Source: Bacteroidota bacterium (GTDB lineage: Bacteria; Bacteroidota; Ignavibacteria; Palsa-1295). Taken from it: 32,338 nt of DNA. The position numbers and the translations under genes are program-made. Within the stretch, counting starts at the first letter, position 1, and the number at the start of each line of letters is the position of its first letter. Under the pieces are notes generated by a model that had not been told where the DNA came from, did no database searches, and was given only the letters and a program-made list of their open reading frames with translations. Below, one piece after another: positions 24,582 through 32,031 of the stretch. Where the stretch lies: contig JAKAIL010000010.1 of assembly GCA_021825235.1 (NCBI GenBank), positions 1 to 32,338 of the forward strand, read 5' to 3'.

Positions 24582-25328
24582 ATGCTTTCAAAATCTGCTG
24601 CAGTCCGCAAGCTGGGCGAGCGCACGGGATTCGAATGGCGCAGCCGGGAGGTGAGCCGTGTCGAGAGCCTTAGCGATGCGGTATTCGGCCTTGCCGTCAC
24701 GCTGCTCATCGTCTCCGCCGAAGTGCCGAAAACGTATGAGGAGCTACTGTCCTCGCTTCGCCTGTTCGTTCCCTTCGCATTTTCATTCGTGATTCTGATG
24801 AGTATCTGGTACCAGCATTATATCTTCCACCGCCGCTATGGACTGGAAGACCTTGCCTCGACCATTTATACTATGGCATTGCTGTTCCTCGTACTGTTTT
24901 ATACCTACCCGCTCAAGTTCATGTTTATGGTGGACCTGGGCACGCGCGGTTATGAACTCCAATCGGCGCAGGAACTGGCGGGATTGTTTACCATCTATGG
25001 CGTCGGGTTCATTGCGATCTATGTCCTTTTTTTCTTCATGTACCGCCATGCGTACCGGAAGCGGGAGGAATTAAACTTAACGGAAGTCGAAGTCTGGGAT
25101 ACGCGGCATTCGATGCGGGAAATTCTGATGATGGGTTCGGTGGGATGCCTTTCGGTCGCGGTGGCAAACCTGCTTCCCGGCGATTTGGTAATTCTGGCCG
25201 GGCCCGCGTACGCGTTACTCGGGCTTATCAGTTGGCTGCACGGTTCGTGGTCCAACAAACGCCGGGCGGCGATTTTCGTGCGATTGGAAGCGGCCGCAGA
25301 AGAGCCGGAACCGGCGCTCAATGTTTGA
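24582..25328 (+). CDS. TMEM175-type potassium channel (DUF1211)
   Basis: This 248-aa membrane protein carries the TMEM175/DUF1211 signature helix SRVESLSDAVFGLAVTLLIV near its N-terminus. R-V-E-S-L-S-D corresponds to the family's R-x-x-x-F-S-D, with Leu replacing Phe. About six helices follow, including FVILMSIWYQHYIFHRRYG and VGFIAIYVLFFFMYRHAY. Bacterial members are tetrameric K+-selective or leak channels with a hydrophobic isoleucine/leucine filter rather than a P-loop. The mature C-terminus is short and acidic. The gene begins just after the palindrome cluster and its stop overlaps the convergent lipoprotein gene by 11 bases. Confidence 0.82.
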   Translation: MLSKSAAVRKLGERTGFEWRSREVSRVESLSDAVFGLAVTLLIVSAEVPKTYEELLSSLRLFVPFAFSFVILMSIWYQHYIFHRRYGLEDLASTIYTMALLFLVLFYTYPLKFMFMVDLGTRGYELQSAQELAGLFTIYGVGFIAIYVLFFFMYRHAYRKREELNLTEVEVWDTRHSMREILMMGSVGCLSVAVANLLPGDLVILAGPAYALLGLISWLHGSWSNKRRAAIFVRLEAAAEEPEPALNV

Positions 25329-26424
25329 GGATAAGATCGAACGAACCTCCGGAAACCATTCCACCTGTGGTTGTTTCCTGCCAGTTCGTTGCGCCGGAGG
25401 CATCGCTCGAATCCTCGGTAATCTGATATCCGACATCGAAGAGTTGCAAGCGCAAATCATTATCTACTGGTAATACCGCCGGAGAGCTTTCGCCGTTATC
25501 GTACCAGAGGGTGTCTGCAAAGTGGAAGGGTGTTCTAACACTGGAAACTCTATGGAAGATAGCCTGCGCGGTCTGGTGAATGGTGTCCCACGTGATTTGG
25601 AGCAACGGGTATGATTCATTGTTTAACCGGATCAAGCCATAATTCAGGCCAGTTCCCGTTTTTGCGAAAACGGTTCCCTGAATACTGGTGTCGATTTCGC
25701 GGGAAATGGTAACTGTGGTCCTCCAGGTGGAGTCGATGGGCACAGACGATCCGCTCTCATATCCTGTGCGATGATGGACCTCGATTGCACTGTAGTTATC
25801 CCAAATCTCCGCCAGCGTTGTCCATGCCGTCGGTCGGGTGATGACGAGCGTTCCGGGATAGTAGCCGCGTAGCGAGTCGGACAGCATAATGTTGCCGGAG
25901 TAGCTATTTGGTATGGCATGAGAGACAATGCGATCGGGAAACACGGAATCGATCGGGAACCTCATTCCATTGACGGTCAGGCTGGGGACGCCGTGGTAAT
26001 TATTCATCCCGGTGCCGGGGATCGAAAACGAGCCGCCGATGGGAACGCTATCGGCGATAATGGCATGCGGACTAAACGTGTACTCAATCACAATCGGCTT
26101 GGCAGAGTAGGCAGTCTGTTCATAGGCCCACACTTTTACAGGGCCAGTTTTCGCCCCTTCGGGCACATACACTCCGATTTCGGTATCCTGGACCAGGAAG
26201 GTCTGGGCGCGGGCAGTGTCAATGAAGACGCGAATATCGTTGGCATCGTAGCCGAAATCGGTTCCATAGATCATGAGGGTATCGAAGGTCCAGGCTGTGT
26301 CCGGAAAAAACCGTGAGATGGTCGGCGCCAGCGGGTTAAGGACGGAAGTGCTCGTCGAGGTGCAGGAAAGCTCGATCAGCGCCAGGAGGGCGAGCATCGG
26401 AAGGAAACACAAAGTCGATTTCAT
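25318..26424 (-). CDS. TIG/IPT-domain lipoprotein
   Basis: This 368-aa exported protein has a signal segment ending in SC (Cys21). The lipobox ELSC is imperfect. The N-terminal ~180 residues contain two immunoglobulin-like IPT/TIG units: PTISRFFPDTAWTFDTLMIYGTDFG followed by VWAYEQTAYSAKPIVIEYTF, and a second with PIGGSFSIPGTGMNNYHG. The C-terminal half is beta-rich (TTVTISREIDTSIQGTVF, VRTPFHFADTLWYDN) without a domain I recognise. TIG lipoproteins of this kind are frequent in Bacteroidota and typically sit at the cell surface. Its 3' end overlaps the TMEM175-like gene on the other strand. Confidence 0.75.
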   Translation of the reverse strand: MKSTLCFLPMLALLALIELSCTSTSTSVLNPLAPTISRFFPDTAWTFDTLMIYGTDFGYDANDIRVFIDTARAQTFLVQDTEIGVYVPEGAKTGPVKVWAYEQTAYSAKPIVIEYTFSPHAIIADSVPIGGSFSIPGTGMNNYHGVPSLTVNGMRFPIDSVFPDRIVSHAIPNSYSGNIMLSDSLRGYYPGTLVITRPTAWTTLAEIWDNYSAIEVHHRTGYESGSSVPIDSTWRTTVTISREIDTSIQGTVFAKTGTGLNYGLIRLNNESYPLLQITWDTIHQTAQAIFHRVSSVRTPFHFADTLWYDNGESSPAVLPVDNDLRLQLFDVGYQITEDSSDASGATNWQETTTGGMVSGGSFDLILKH

Positions 26425-26660
26425 GGTGGGTTTTGCCGATGATTATGCGTGTATATCAATAACTCATCCACCCGTCGAAAGTTACAGAAAAAAGTCGAAG
26501 GAATAGTCGAATATTCATCCTATACCAGTAAATACTTTCCTCGTGGGATCAGAAATTTTCCCGTCGTGCAGGCTGAAATCAGTAAAGAGTCGCCGCAACG
26601 TCCAAATTTCGCCTTATGGCGGAGAATTTGGGGAATTCAGAATATCAACTCACTAATACT

Positions 26661-27287
26661 ATGGCACAAACACAGCATAACCACGTTTCCGATGGCCTCT
26701 ACAAGGCCTCGAAGAAGACCCCGGAATTTCTTAAAGTCCCGGCGATGAAGTATCTCATGATCGATGGCACCGGCGACCCGAATACCTCGAAGCAATTCCA
26801 GGATAGCATTCAGGCGCTTTATTCGTTGGCGTATGGAATTAAATTTGGGCGCAAGAAGCGCGGCGAGGAATCCGACTATAAGATCCCGCCGCTCGAAGGT
26901 CTCTGGTGGAGCGATGACCCGAAGAATTTTATGGACGGCGGCGATAAATCCAAATGGCAGTGGCGACTGATGATCTCCGAGCCGGACTTCGTCTCCCAGA
27001 AGGACCTAACCATTGCCGCGGAGGAAGCAGGGAAGAAGAAAGCGTTGCCAGCCTTGCCTTCCGTGCGATTAGAGAAATTCGCGGAAGGACCGGCAGTGCA
27101 AATGATGCACGTGGGGCCATATTCGACCGAGCACACGTCCATTGCCAGGCTGCACGATTTCGCGAAAGAATCCGGCTACGAGATTACCGGGAAGTTCCAC
27201 GAGATCTACCTGAGCGATCCCTCGAAAACGGCACCGGAGAAAATCAAGACGATCATTCGCCAGCCAGTCGCGAAACAATCCTCTTAG
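26661..27287 (+). CDS. GyrI-like small-molecule-binding protein
   Basis: From ATG 26661 (MAQTQHNHVSDGLYKASKKT) this 208-aa protein matches the GyrI-like/SOUL-type fold: FLKVPAMKYLMIDGTGDPNT, QALYSLAYGIKFGRKKRGEE, LEGLWWSDDPKNF, VRLEKFAEGPAVQMMHVGPY and HEIYLSDPSKTAPEKIKTII. Relatives bind hydrophobic or drug-like ligands; a few have hydrolase-like activity. No DNA-binding domain is attached. I reject the track's earlier start (26616) because the 15 extra residues precede the family core. It is convergent with the beta-barrel gene across a short spacer containing an inverted repeat. Confidence 0.82.
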   Translation: MAQTQHNHVSDGLYKASKKTPEFLKVPAMKYLMIDGTGDPNTSKQFQDSIQALYSLAYGIKFGRKKRGEESDYKIPPLEGLWWSDDPKNFMDGGDKSKWQWRLMISEPDFVSQKDLTIAAEEAGKKKALPALPSVRLEKFAEGPAVQMMHVGPYSTEHTSIARLHDFAKESGYEITGKFHEIYLSDPSKTAPEKIKTIIRQPVAKQSS

Positions 27288-27330
27288 GTGATAACCCGCT
27301 TATAGAGCGCGGAACCGATCGCCAACAAGA

Positions 27331-27354
27331 CACCCTGTTTTTTTCGCCAGGGTG
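27331..27354. terminator. Inverted repeat between convergent genes
   Basis: CACCCTG (27331-27337) pairs with CAGGGTG (27348-27354) around a loop with a run of seven T. It lies between the stops of the GyrI-like and beta-barrel genes. Its position suits a bidirectional terminator, but the T-run is in the loop rather than after the stem, so the call is tentative. Confidence 0.4.
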
Positions 27355-27383
27355 GCAATGGTGTCGTTCGCCCGGCAGTTTGT

Positions 27384-28088
27384 TCAATGCGATGATTCCA
27401 CCGCGGCGGCCGGCGGGGGAGCGGGCGCGAACGGAGTCAGATCGAAGAGGTAACTTATTCCCAGTTCAGCGGTAGCCAAGGGACCATTGTTGAGCGTAGC
27501 ATCGGCGCCGTGGAACCAGGCGGATTCGATATTTTTCGAGAAGGCATAGGACCCTTCCACGTGGAAATTAAGCGTTCCCAGGTCCGAGCGCAGCAGTTCC
27601 ACGATCCCACCGATCCTGCCTTCGAATAAGGCATTGACGTCGCCGGGTTTAAGGTTCGGAGTCGCTGCGCCGCCTAGCGCCGTTGTGCTTACCGAGACCG
27701 GCAGGCCAAGCCCGACGCCGATCAGGAACCCGCTGAACCGGAGTTCCGGGCGCAGGGAGATATAACCGAAATTGTAGTTCACGCCGAGGTTCGAATTAGC
27801 CTGATCGTGGAAATTAATGGTCCGCGCGTCATAGACCACGCCGAGATCGAAGCCGACGTTTCTCGTATAAGTAAAGTCAAGCAGCGCACCGGGCGTGTAG
27901 GCAAATCCCGGAGAGGTTTTCGATCCCGAGGCGACATCGCCCGCGTTGGCGGCCGCGCCGGCCGTAATCAGGGGTCCGGCTTTCAGGTCCATCAGGCCGT
28001 CCTGTCCCTGGACGAAGGCAGTTTGGGCCGTGGCCCGGAACGCGGAGGTGCTGAGCAGCACAAAGGCAAGGAGTCGGATTGTTTTCAT
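27384..28088 (-). CDS. Outer-membrane beta-barrel protein
   Basis: This 234-aa protein has a signal peptide (MKTIRLLAFVLLSTSAFRATA) and then alternating strands typical of an 8-strand barrel: GLMDLKAGPLITAGA, LDFTYTRNVGFDLGVVYD, NYNFGYISLRPELRF, GIVELLRSDLGTLNFHVEGS and TAELGISYLFDL. The C-terminus continues into a Pro/Ala-rich tail (PFAPAPPPAAAVESSH) instead of ending on the usual aromatic residue, which is odd for a BAM substrate. It is the last gene of a four-gene minus-strand run with BON and lipoprotein genes. Confidence 0.8.
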   Translation of the reverse strand: MKTIRLLAFVLLSTSAFRATAQTAFVQGQDGLMDLKAGPLITAGAAANAGDVASGSKTSPGFAYTPGALLDFTYTRNVGFDLGVVYDARTINFHDQANSNLGVNYNFGYISLRPELRFSGFLIGVGLGLPVSVSTTALGGAATPNLKPGDVNALFEGRIGGIVELLRSDLGTLNFHVEGSYAFSKNIESAWFHGADATLNNGPLATAELGISYLFDLTPFAPAPPPAAAVESSH

Positions 28089-28118
28089 AGTGGTGCCTCA
28101 TACAAATTAGAGTGCTGG

Positions 28119-28961
28119 TTATCGTTGTTTGGGCTGGCCGACATAACCGGAACCATAGTTATACTTTTTGCTGGCCGGTGGCATCGAGGGTGTGATAGCG
28201 CGCATCGGTACTTCCTGCACGACGCGATCGTAATTCGGCGCTGCCACTCTGGCCGGTGGGGGCGCCGGCGCTCGGCTTGTTCCCGTCCCTGGAGTCCGTG
28301 GGGTGGGGGCAGGAGTCGGTGCCGGCGCTGGGGGCCGAGATGGGACATTTGGTAATGGCGCCGGTGCTTGCGGCGCCGGTGCTTGCGGCGATGGCGCATT
28401 TGGCAAGGGCTGCGGGGCCGGGGTTGCGGCGCGCCGCTCACGCGGGATCCGCATAAAGGTTACCCGGTCCGAGTTCTCGTTGAAGGCGCGCGGCACGAGT
28501 TCCCGATCGCTGGGAACGTCGGATATAATCCGCTGGTGCATCACAATATCCGGATACCGATCGTAGCAGTGGGGGGGATAGTTATCGTGGTAATATCGGT
28601 CGTGCAGCCAGGGCCGGGCAATATCGCGGTGGATGAGTACGAGGAATACGCCATAGAGGTTGACATCGGCATACATCGGAGGCAACGTGGCGCTGCATAT
28701 CCACATCGCGCCGGTTTGGTAACAAAAAGTGCCTTGCCAGACATCGTAATAGACGTCGTAATCCGGCAGATAATAATAGCGGATGGTGCTTACGTTGTCG
28801 TAGGGCGGAGCCCAGGGTGGCGGCACGTAGTTTCGGTAGACGACTACGGCGCGCTCCCCGCTCGGAGCCCAGGCGCACGAAGGCAAGAAGGCCCCAGCGG
28901 TTAGGGTTCCCACTACGATCGAGAGCACCATCCAGAACTTTGGGGGGCAAGAGGTATTCAT
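28119..28961 (-). CDS. Proline-rich lipoprotein, unknown function
   Basis: From ATG 28961 this 280-aa protein starts MNTSCPPKFWMVLSIVVGTL and carries a lipobox-like FLPSC (Cys29). The middle, rich in Tyr, Trp and His, includes VPPPWAPPYDNVSTIRYYYL, YYDVWQGTFCYQTGAMWICS and ARPWLHDRYYHDNYPPHCYD. It then has ~90 residues of Pro/Ala repeats (APQAPAP-type) before a short end. The track's start (29063) is upstream of a convincing signal and overlaps the neighbouring gene. I do not know the family. The Pro/Ala segment could span periplasm or peptidoglycan. It lies between a small membrane gene and the barrel gene, all in one direction. Confidence 0.7.
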   Translation of the reverse strand: MNTSCPPKFWMVLSIVVGTLTAGAFLPSCAWAPSGERAVVVYRNYVPPPWAPPYDNVSTIRYYYLPDYDVYYDVWQGTFCYQTGAMWICSATLPPMYADVNLYGVFLVLIHRDIARPWLHDRYYHDNYPPHCYDRYPDIVMHQRIISDVPSDRELVPRAFNENSDRVTFMRIPRERRAATPAPQPLPNAPSPQAPAPQAPAPLPNVPSRPPAPAPTPAPTPRTPGTGTSRAPAPPPARVAAPNYDRVVQEVPMRAITPSMPPASKKYNYGSGYVGQPKQR

Positions 28962-28971
28962 CGTTCGCTCC

Positions 28972-29472
28972 TTACGCATTAACGGTTGCCTCGGAGGCTG
29001 GCGTTTGGCTGTGGTCTCCGAAGATCCATTGGTGAAGTTCCTCGTAAAAGGAACGGAGAGCATTGGCCTGAGAAGCTTCTTTCAAGTCCAGTAGCTTGTG
29101 CAAGCGCTGCTTCATTTTGAGAAGCCGTTTTTCGGCAATGATGCGGAGGAGATCGCCGATTTCCGGCTTTGTCGTCCGCGATTTTTGCGAAAGTTTCATT
29201 GCAAGCCGCGAGGCGTTCCGAATCTCGTGCGTCACTTTGTCGGTAAGGTCTGCGGTCAGATCGAGCGCGTATGCGAGTTCGCCCAGCCGTGCGCCGAGCC
29301 ATTGTTTCATGCGGTGCTGATACTCGTGCGATGAGCGTGAGCGCCGGGAGAGGAGGCGGGTGGCGCCGTAGGCCGCGGCAGTTCCCGCGGCTACGGCGAT
29401 CCCAATCCGTATGCTCCGTGCCTGTCTGGAACGCGCTCGTGGCAGCGTCTCCAGTAATGGGGTGGTAGCCAT
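28972..29472 (-). CDS. Small inner-membrane protein with helical tail
   Basis: From ATG 29472 this 166-aa protein begins MATTPLLETLPRARSRQARS. A short hydrophobic segment IRIGIAVAAGTAAAYGATRL follows, and then a long, charged, helical region (HRMKQWLGARLGELAYALDL, RLAMKLSQKSRTTKPEIGDL, LRIIAEKRLLKMKQRLHKL). The pattern resembles YtxH-like or gas-vesicle/phasin-like membrane-anchored helical proteins, without a firm match. The track start at 29565 lies in the BON gene and is rejected. It sits 20 bases after the BON gene and 10 before the lipoprotein gene. Confidence 0.65.
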   Translation of the reverse strand: MATTPLLETLPRARSRQARSIRIGIAVAAGTAAAYGATRLLSRRSRSSHEYQHRMKQWLGARLGELAYALDLTADLTDKVTHEIRNASRLAMKLSQKSRTTKPEIGDLLRIIAEKRLLKMKQRLHKLLDLKEASQANALRSFYEELHQWIFGDHSQTPASEATVNA

Positions 29473-29492
29473 GGTGGTCGCTTTCTGTGATA

Positions 29493-30179
29493 TTACAGTT
29501 CCACGGATTCCATTTCTTCGACCGTGATCTGGTCGTTCACTTTGGAGACGCCCGGCGCGGCCCACGCCGCATTCTCCGCTTCGTCCCGTTCCGCCCAGGA
29601 ATGTACCGTCCCTTTGAGCGTGACCAGGCTGCCGTTGACATCCACGGAAACATTGCCGGCATTAATGGTGGCCGAGCGCTGGAATGCTTGCTTAATCTTA
29701 TCCTTGATTTGCACCGGTTTCAGGATGGGTTTTACCGTGACGAGATTGCTGATACCTTTTACACCGGCTAAGTCTTCCACTTCCTTGCGGGCTTCGTCTT
29801 TTTGGAATTGCCACTCGACATCGCCTTCGAGTTTTACCCAGCCATTCTCGACGCTCACGGTAATGCGGTCGTCCGGAACGGCCGTACACCATCGGAGTGC
29901 ATCGACGGCGGCCTGCGCGATTTCCGTGTCCGTCTTCATATTTTTGTGGTCGAGCCGGACTTCGATTTCTTCGGCCACGGCGCGAACGCCATTAATGCTC
30001 TTGGCAGCTCGCTCGGCAGCCAGCTTTGCAGGATAACTATCCACATGTCCGGTTAAAGTTACCACGCCATTTTCGGCTGTAACACCCAGGTCGGCCTTCT
30101 GGCCACTGGAACCGTTCAGAAGCGGTTCCCAACGGAGCGAGTCCATGACGTCGCGCCGTAATTGATCGTTGGATTTCAT
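29493..30179 (-). CDS. Triple BON-domain protein
   Basis: This 228-aa protein consists of three BON domains, each ending in the G-V-V/x-L-x-G-x-V strand. The units are DLGVTAENGVVTLTGHVDSY with VEEI-like end (~3-75), DDRITVSVENGWVKLEGDVE (~80-150) and NVSVDVNGSLVTLKGTVHSW (~155-228). There is no signal peptide. BON proteins bind phospholipid or membranes and are linked to osmotic and envelope stress (OsmY, YgaU-like), usually with one or two copies. It heads a minus-strand group with a membrane protein, a lipoprotein and a barrel, and is divergent from the Hsp20 gene. Confidence 0.88.
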   Translation of the reverse strand: MKSNDQLRRDVMDSLRWEPLLNGSSGQKADLGVTAENGVVTLTGHVDSYPAKLAAERAAKSINGVRAVAEEIEVRLDHKNMKTDTEIAQAAVDALRWCTAVPDDRITVSVENGWVKLEGDVEWQFQKDEARKEVEDLAGVKGISNLVTVKPILKPVQIKDKIKQAFQRSATINAGNVSVDVNGSLVTLKGTVHSWAERDEAENAAWAAPGVSKVNDQITVEEMESVEL

Positions 30180-30483
30180 ACGTGTATTCGGTTAAGAAAA
30201 AAGTTCACTTCGTGTCTGGCGCATTCATATCATGAATGCATGGATTAGCGAACGATGGGTCAAAAAGCGAACCACGCACACGAGCATCCACTATTGCGGC
30301 GAAAATGGCAGAACATGGGAGTTAAAGTTGTCAAGATATTTACGGCTCAACGTCAATAATTCTTACATGAAAATGAATGAATCCGGTGAGAATATGGCCC
30401 TTTGTGCTGGATTAGGAACCTGGGAAACATGGCACATTTTTCGTCTTTTCGGTGGATAACGATGCAGGAAACGGGAGCGGACA
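30180..30483. other. Divergent control region between BON and Hsp20 genes
   Basis: No gene is supported here. The track frame at 30232 begins inside a palindrome and looks spurious. The region carries the palindrome described separately and must hold promoters for both directions. Confidence 0.6.
30221..30239. promoter_or_regulatory. Palindrome GCATTCAT-ATC-ATGAATGC
   Basis: A perfect 8-base inverted repeat with a 3-base spacer lies about 40 bases upstream of the BON start and 245 bases upstream of the Hsp20 start. Its size and place suit an operator for a dimeric regulator of the divergent stress genes. It is not the CIRCE element. Confidence 0.4.
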
Positions 30484-30999
30484 ATGGCATTAATCAAGTG
30501 GGGTACGTCCCCCTTTAATTCGGTGGAGCGGGTCATGCTGGGCGCGATGCGCCGCCCCGCGAGTTTTGAAGAGCTCGAACTTCCGAACGTCGATATTTCG
30601 GAAGATCAGGAAAATTTCTACATTATCTCGGAATTACCCGGCATGCGAGATGAGGATGTTAAAGTTACGGTGGACGCCGATGTATTAACCATCAGCGGGC
30701 ACCAGGGCAGCGCCAGTACACTGCAGACACGAAGAACGCACTGGAATGAACGCGCGCATGGCGAGTTCGTCCGGTCCTTTTCGATGCCCCATAACGTGAA
30801 AGCAACAGCCATATCGGGCACGTTTCGGGACGGTCTGCTGGAACTTACGCTGCCGAAGGTAGCTCCGGCCGTGCCAACGGTGCGAGAAATACCGCTGAAT
30901 ACAACGACCAGGTATGGCAGCCGGCCATCCATCGCGTCGAAAAGGAACTCACTTCCCCCGAAAGCGGTCCTCGCAGCCCACGCGGTTACGCCGGATTAA
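30484..30999 (+). CDS. Small heat-shock protein, Hsp20/alpha-crystallin
   Basis: This 171-aa chaperone has the alpha-crystallin domain from about residue 33 to 138: LPNVDISEDQENFYIISELP, GMRDEDVKVTVDADVLTISG, RAHGEFVRSFSMPHNV and FRDGLLELTLPKV. The last holds the family's G-x-L-x-L-x-x-P-K. It prevents aggregation of unfolded proteins without ATP. The C-terminal ~35 residues are a flexible tail; a short I-P-L may act as the I-x-I-like anchor. A purine-rich GGGAGCGG precedes the ATG. Induction by heat or envelope stress is expected from the family. Confidence 0.95.
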   Translation: MALIKWGTSPFNSVERVMLGAMRRPASFEELELPNVDISEDQENFYIISELPGMRDEDVKVTVDADVLTISGHQGSASTLQTRRTHWNERAHGEFVRSFSMPHNVKATAISGTFRDGLLELTLPKVAPAVPTVREIPLNTTTRYGSRPSIASKRNSLPPKAVLAAHAVTPD

Positions 31000-31009
31000 A
31001 AAGGGAAAG

Positions 31010-31040
31010 CGCCACTCCGGGCTGGGTGCCCGGAGTGGCG
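31010..31040 (+). terminator. 13-bp GC-rich hairpin after the Hsp20 gene
   Basis: CGCCACTCCGGGC (31010-31022) pairs perfectly with GCCCGGAGTGGCG (31028-31040) around TGGGT. It starts 11 bases after the Hsp20 stop. No T-run follows, so it may be an mRNA-stabilising or attenuating hairpin rather than a full terminator. On the minus strand it is followed by CTTTCCCTTTTT, which would suit termination in the other direction. Confidence 0.6.
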
Positions 31041-31065
31041 ATCGCAAAAAGGAAAGGAAAATATT

Positions 31066-31413
31066 ATGTCAAAGACATTCTCGATCATTTTGGGTTTAGG
31101 ACTCATCGCGCTTTGGGCAGTCGGAATTTCGACGGGCGATGTAACCGGCTGGTTGCTCTGGCTCGATGGAATTATCGGCATAGGCGCACTGATCATGGGG
31201 CTTGCCATGAATCGGGACTCCTCGAAAAACCTGCGCGTCGGCGGCCCGGTGTGGGTCGCGCTTTGTCTCTTCGCACTTTGGATTATTGGGCTCTACCTTG
31301 GAGCCACAAGCTGGCTTTCCTGGTGGACGTTCGGCTTCGCGTGCGCATTTCTCATTCCGGGAATTGCCTCCACGTCTGCGCCGAAAACACCCCATCATCC
31401 GATTACCGCCTGA
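31066..31413 (+). CDS. Small four-helix membrane protein
   Basis: This 115-aa protein has four hydrophobic helices: TFSIILGLGLIALWAVGI, WLLWLDGIIGIGALIMGLAM, WVALCLFALWIIGLYLG and WWTFGFACAFLIPGIA. The two halves look similar (W-L-x-W-L-D-G.../W-L-S-W-W-T...), reminiscent of SPW-repeat proteins, but the match is not firm. An AAGGAAAGGA ribosome site precedes the ATG. It follows Hsp20 across the hairpin, so stress-linked expression is possible. Function unknown. Confidence 0.7.
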   Translation: MSKTFSIILGLGLIALWAVGISTGDVTGWLLWLDGIIGIGALIMGLAMNRDSSKNLRVGGPVWVALCLFALWIIGLYLGATSWLSWWTFGFACAFLIPGIASTSAPKTPHHPITA

Positions 31414-31429
31414 ACGTTTCGTTCTTGGG

Positions 31430-31460
31430 GGTTTCTTCTTAGGAGGTTTCCTTCTTAGGA
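31430..31460. repeat. Tandem 15/16-base repeat
   Basis: GGTTTCTTCTTAGGA (31430-31444) is followed directly by GGTTTCCTTCTTAGGA (31445-31460), differing by one inserted C. It lies 17 bases after the small membrane protein gene. No function evident. Confidence 0.6.
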
Positions 31461-31585
31461 CCGGCAGGCTCTAATCGGTGAGCGCATCTCTCGAATGCAG
31501 CTACCTTTGTAGCGGCATAAGAGGGTTGTGTTCTAAACGGAAGGAATCAAGGCTGTTCAAAAGTGGAAAGGTAGGTGAATAATTC

Positions 31586-31825
31586 ATGCACACACACGGT
31601 TGGTTACCCGATAAGCACCAAGAGAAAGATGATGTCGTACGGGTCTTTGAAACGGTACTCAACTCGGAAGATCGGCCGGCCTCCGGCCCAATACCGGGCA
31701 GTGTCGTATTCCATTACCGCAACCATCCGCATTTGCTCCGGATGACGCGGCACCGAGCCAACCGTCACGGAGAGCATCTTCAGGAGACGGCCTTTCGACC
31801 TACCCCATTCGGACCTATGCCATGA
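31586..31825 (+). CDS. Small protein, unknown function
   Basis: A 79-aa hydrophilic frame (MHTHGWLPDKHQEKDDVVRV... RRANRHGEHL-type basic middle). I recognise no family. Its TGA overlaps the ATG of the next frame as ATGA, and that gene overlaps the cupin gene in the same way; this chain is the main support that it is real. His and Arg are abundant. Confidence 0.45.
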   Translation: MHTHGWLPDKHQEKDDVVRVFETVLNSEDRPASGPIPGSVVFHYRNHPHLLRMTRHRANRHGEHLQETAFRPTPFGPMP

Positions 31826-32031
31826 CCGATTTTCAATTCGTCATTTTCATCTCGATGGTTTGCGGCATGGTCATAGGATGGATGTCGAAGCTGAGGGCAC
31901 ACACGCATCGTGGAATCCATTGGGCGGGCGGAGAAATGACACGACAGGTCCTCCGGGATTTCCCCCGGTTTCGGACCTTCCCTTCCACTGACCGGTCCGC
32001 ACATTCCAAGGCTAACAGAATAAAATTATGA
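31822..32031 (+). CDS. Small membrane protein coupled to cupin gene
   Basis: This 69-aa frame begins MTDFQFVIFISMVCGMVIGW, a single transmembrane helix, followed by a basic tail (RAHTHRGIHWAGGEMTRQVL). It starts in an ATGA overlap with the upstream gene and ends in an ATGA overlap with the cupin gene, strongly suggesting coupled translation. No family recognised. Confidence 0.5.
   Translation: MTDFQFVIFISMVCGMVIGWMSKLRAHTHRGIHWAGGEMTRQVLRDFPRFRTFPSTDRSAHSKANRIKL

Noticed and set aside
30232-30459. 75-aa plus-strand ORF between the BON and Hsp20 genes
   Set aside because: It begins inside a palindrome, has unremarkable composition and no recognisable domain; more likely a leader or control region.
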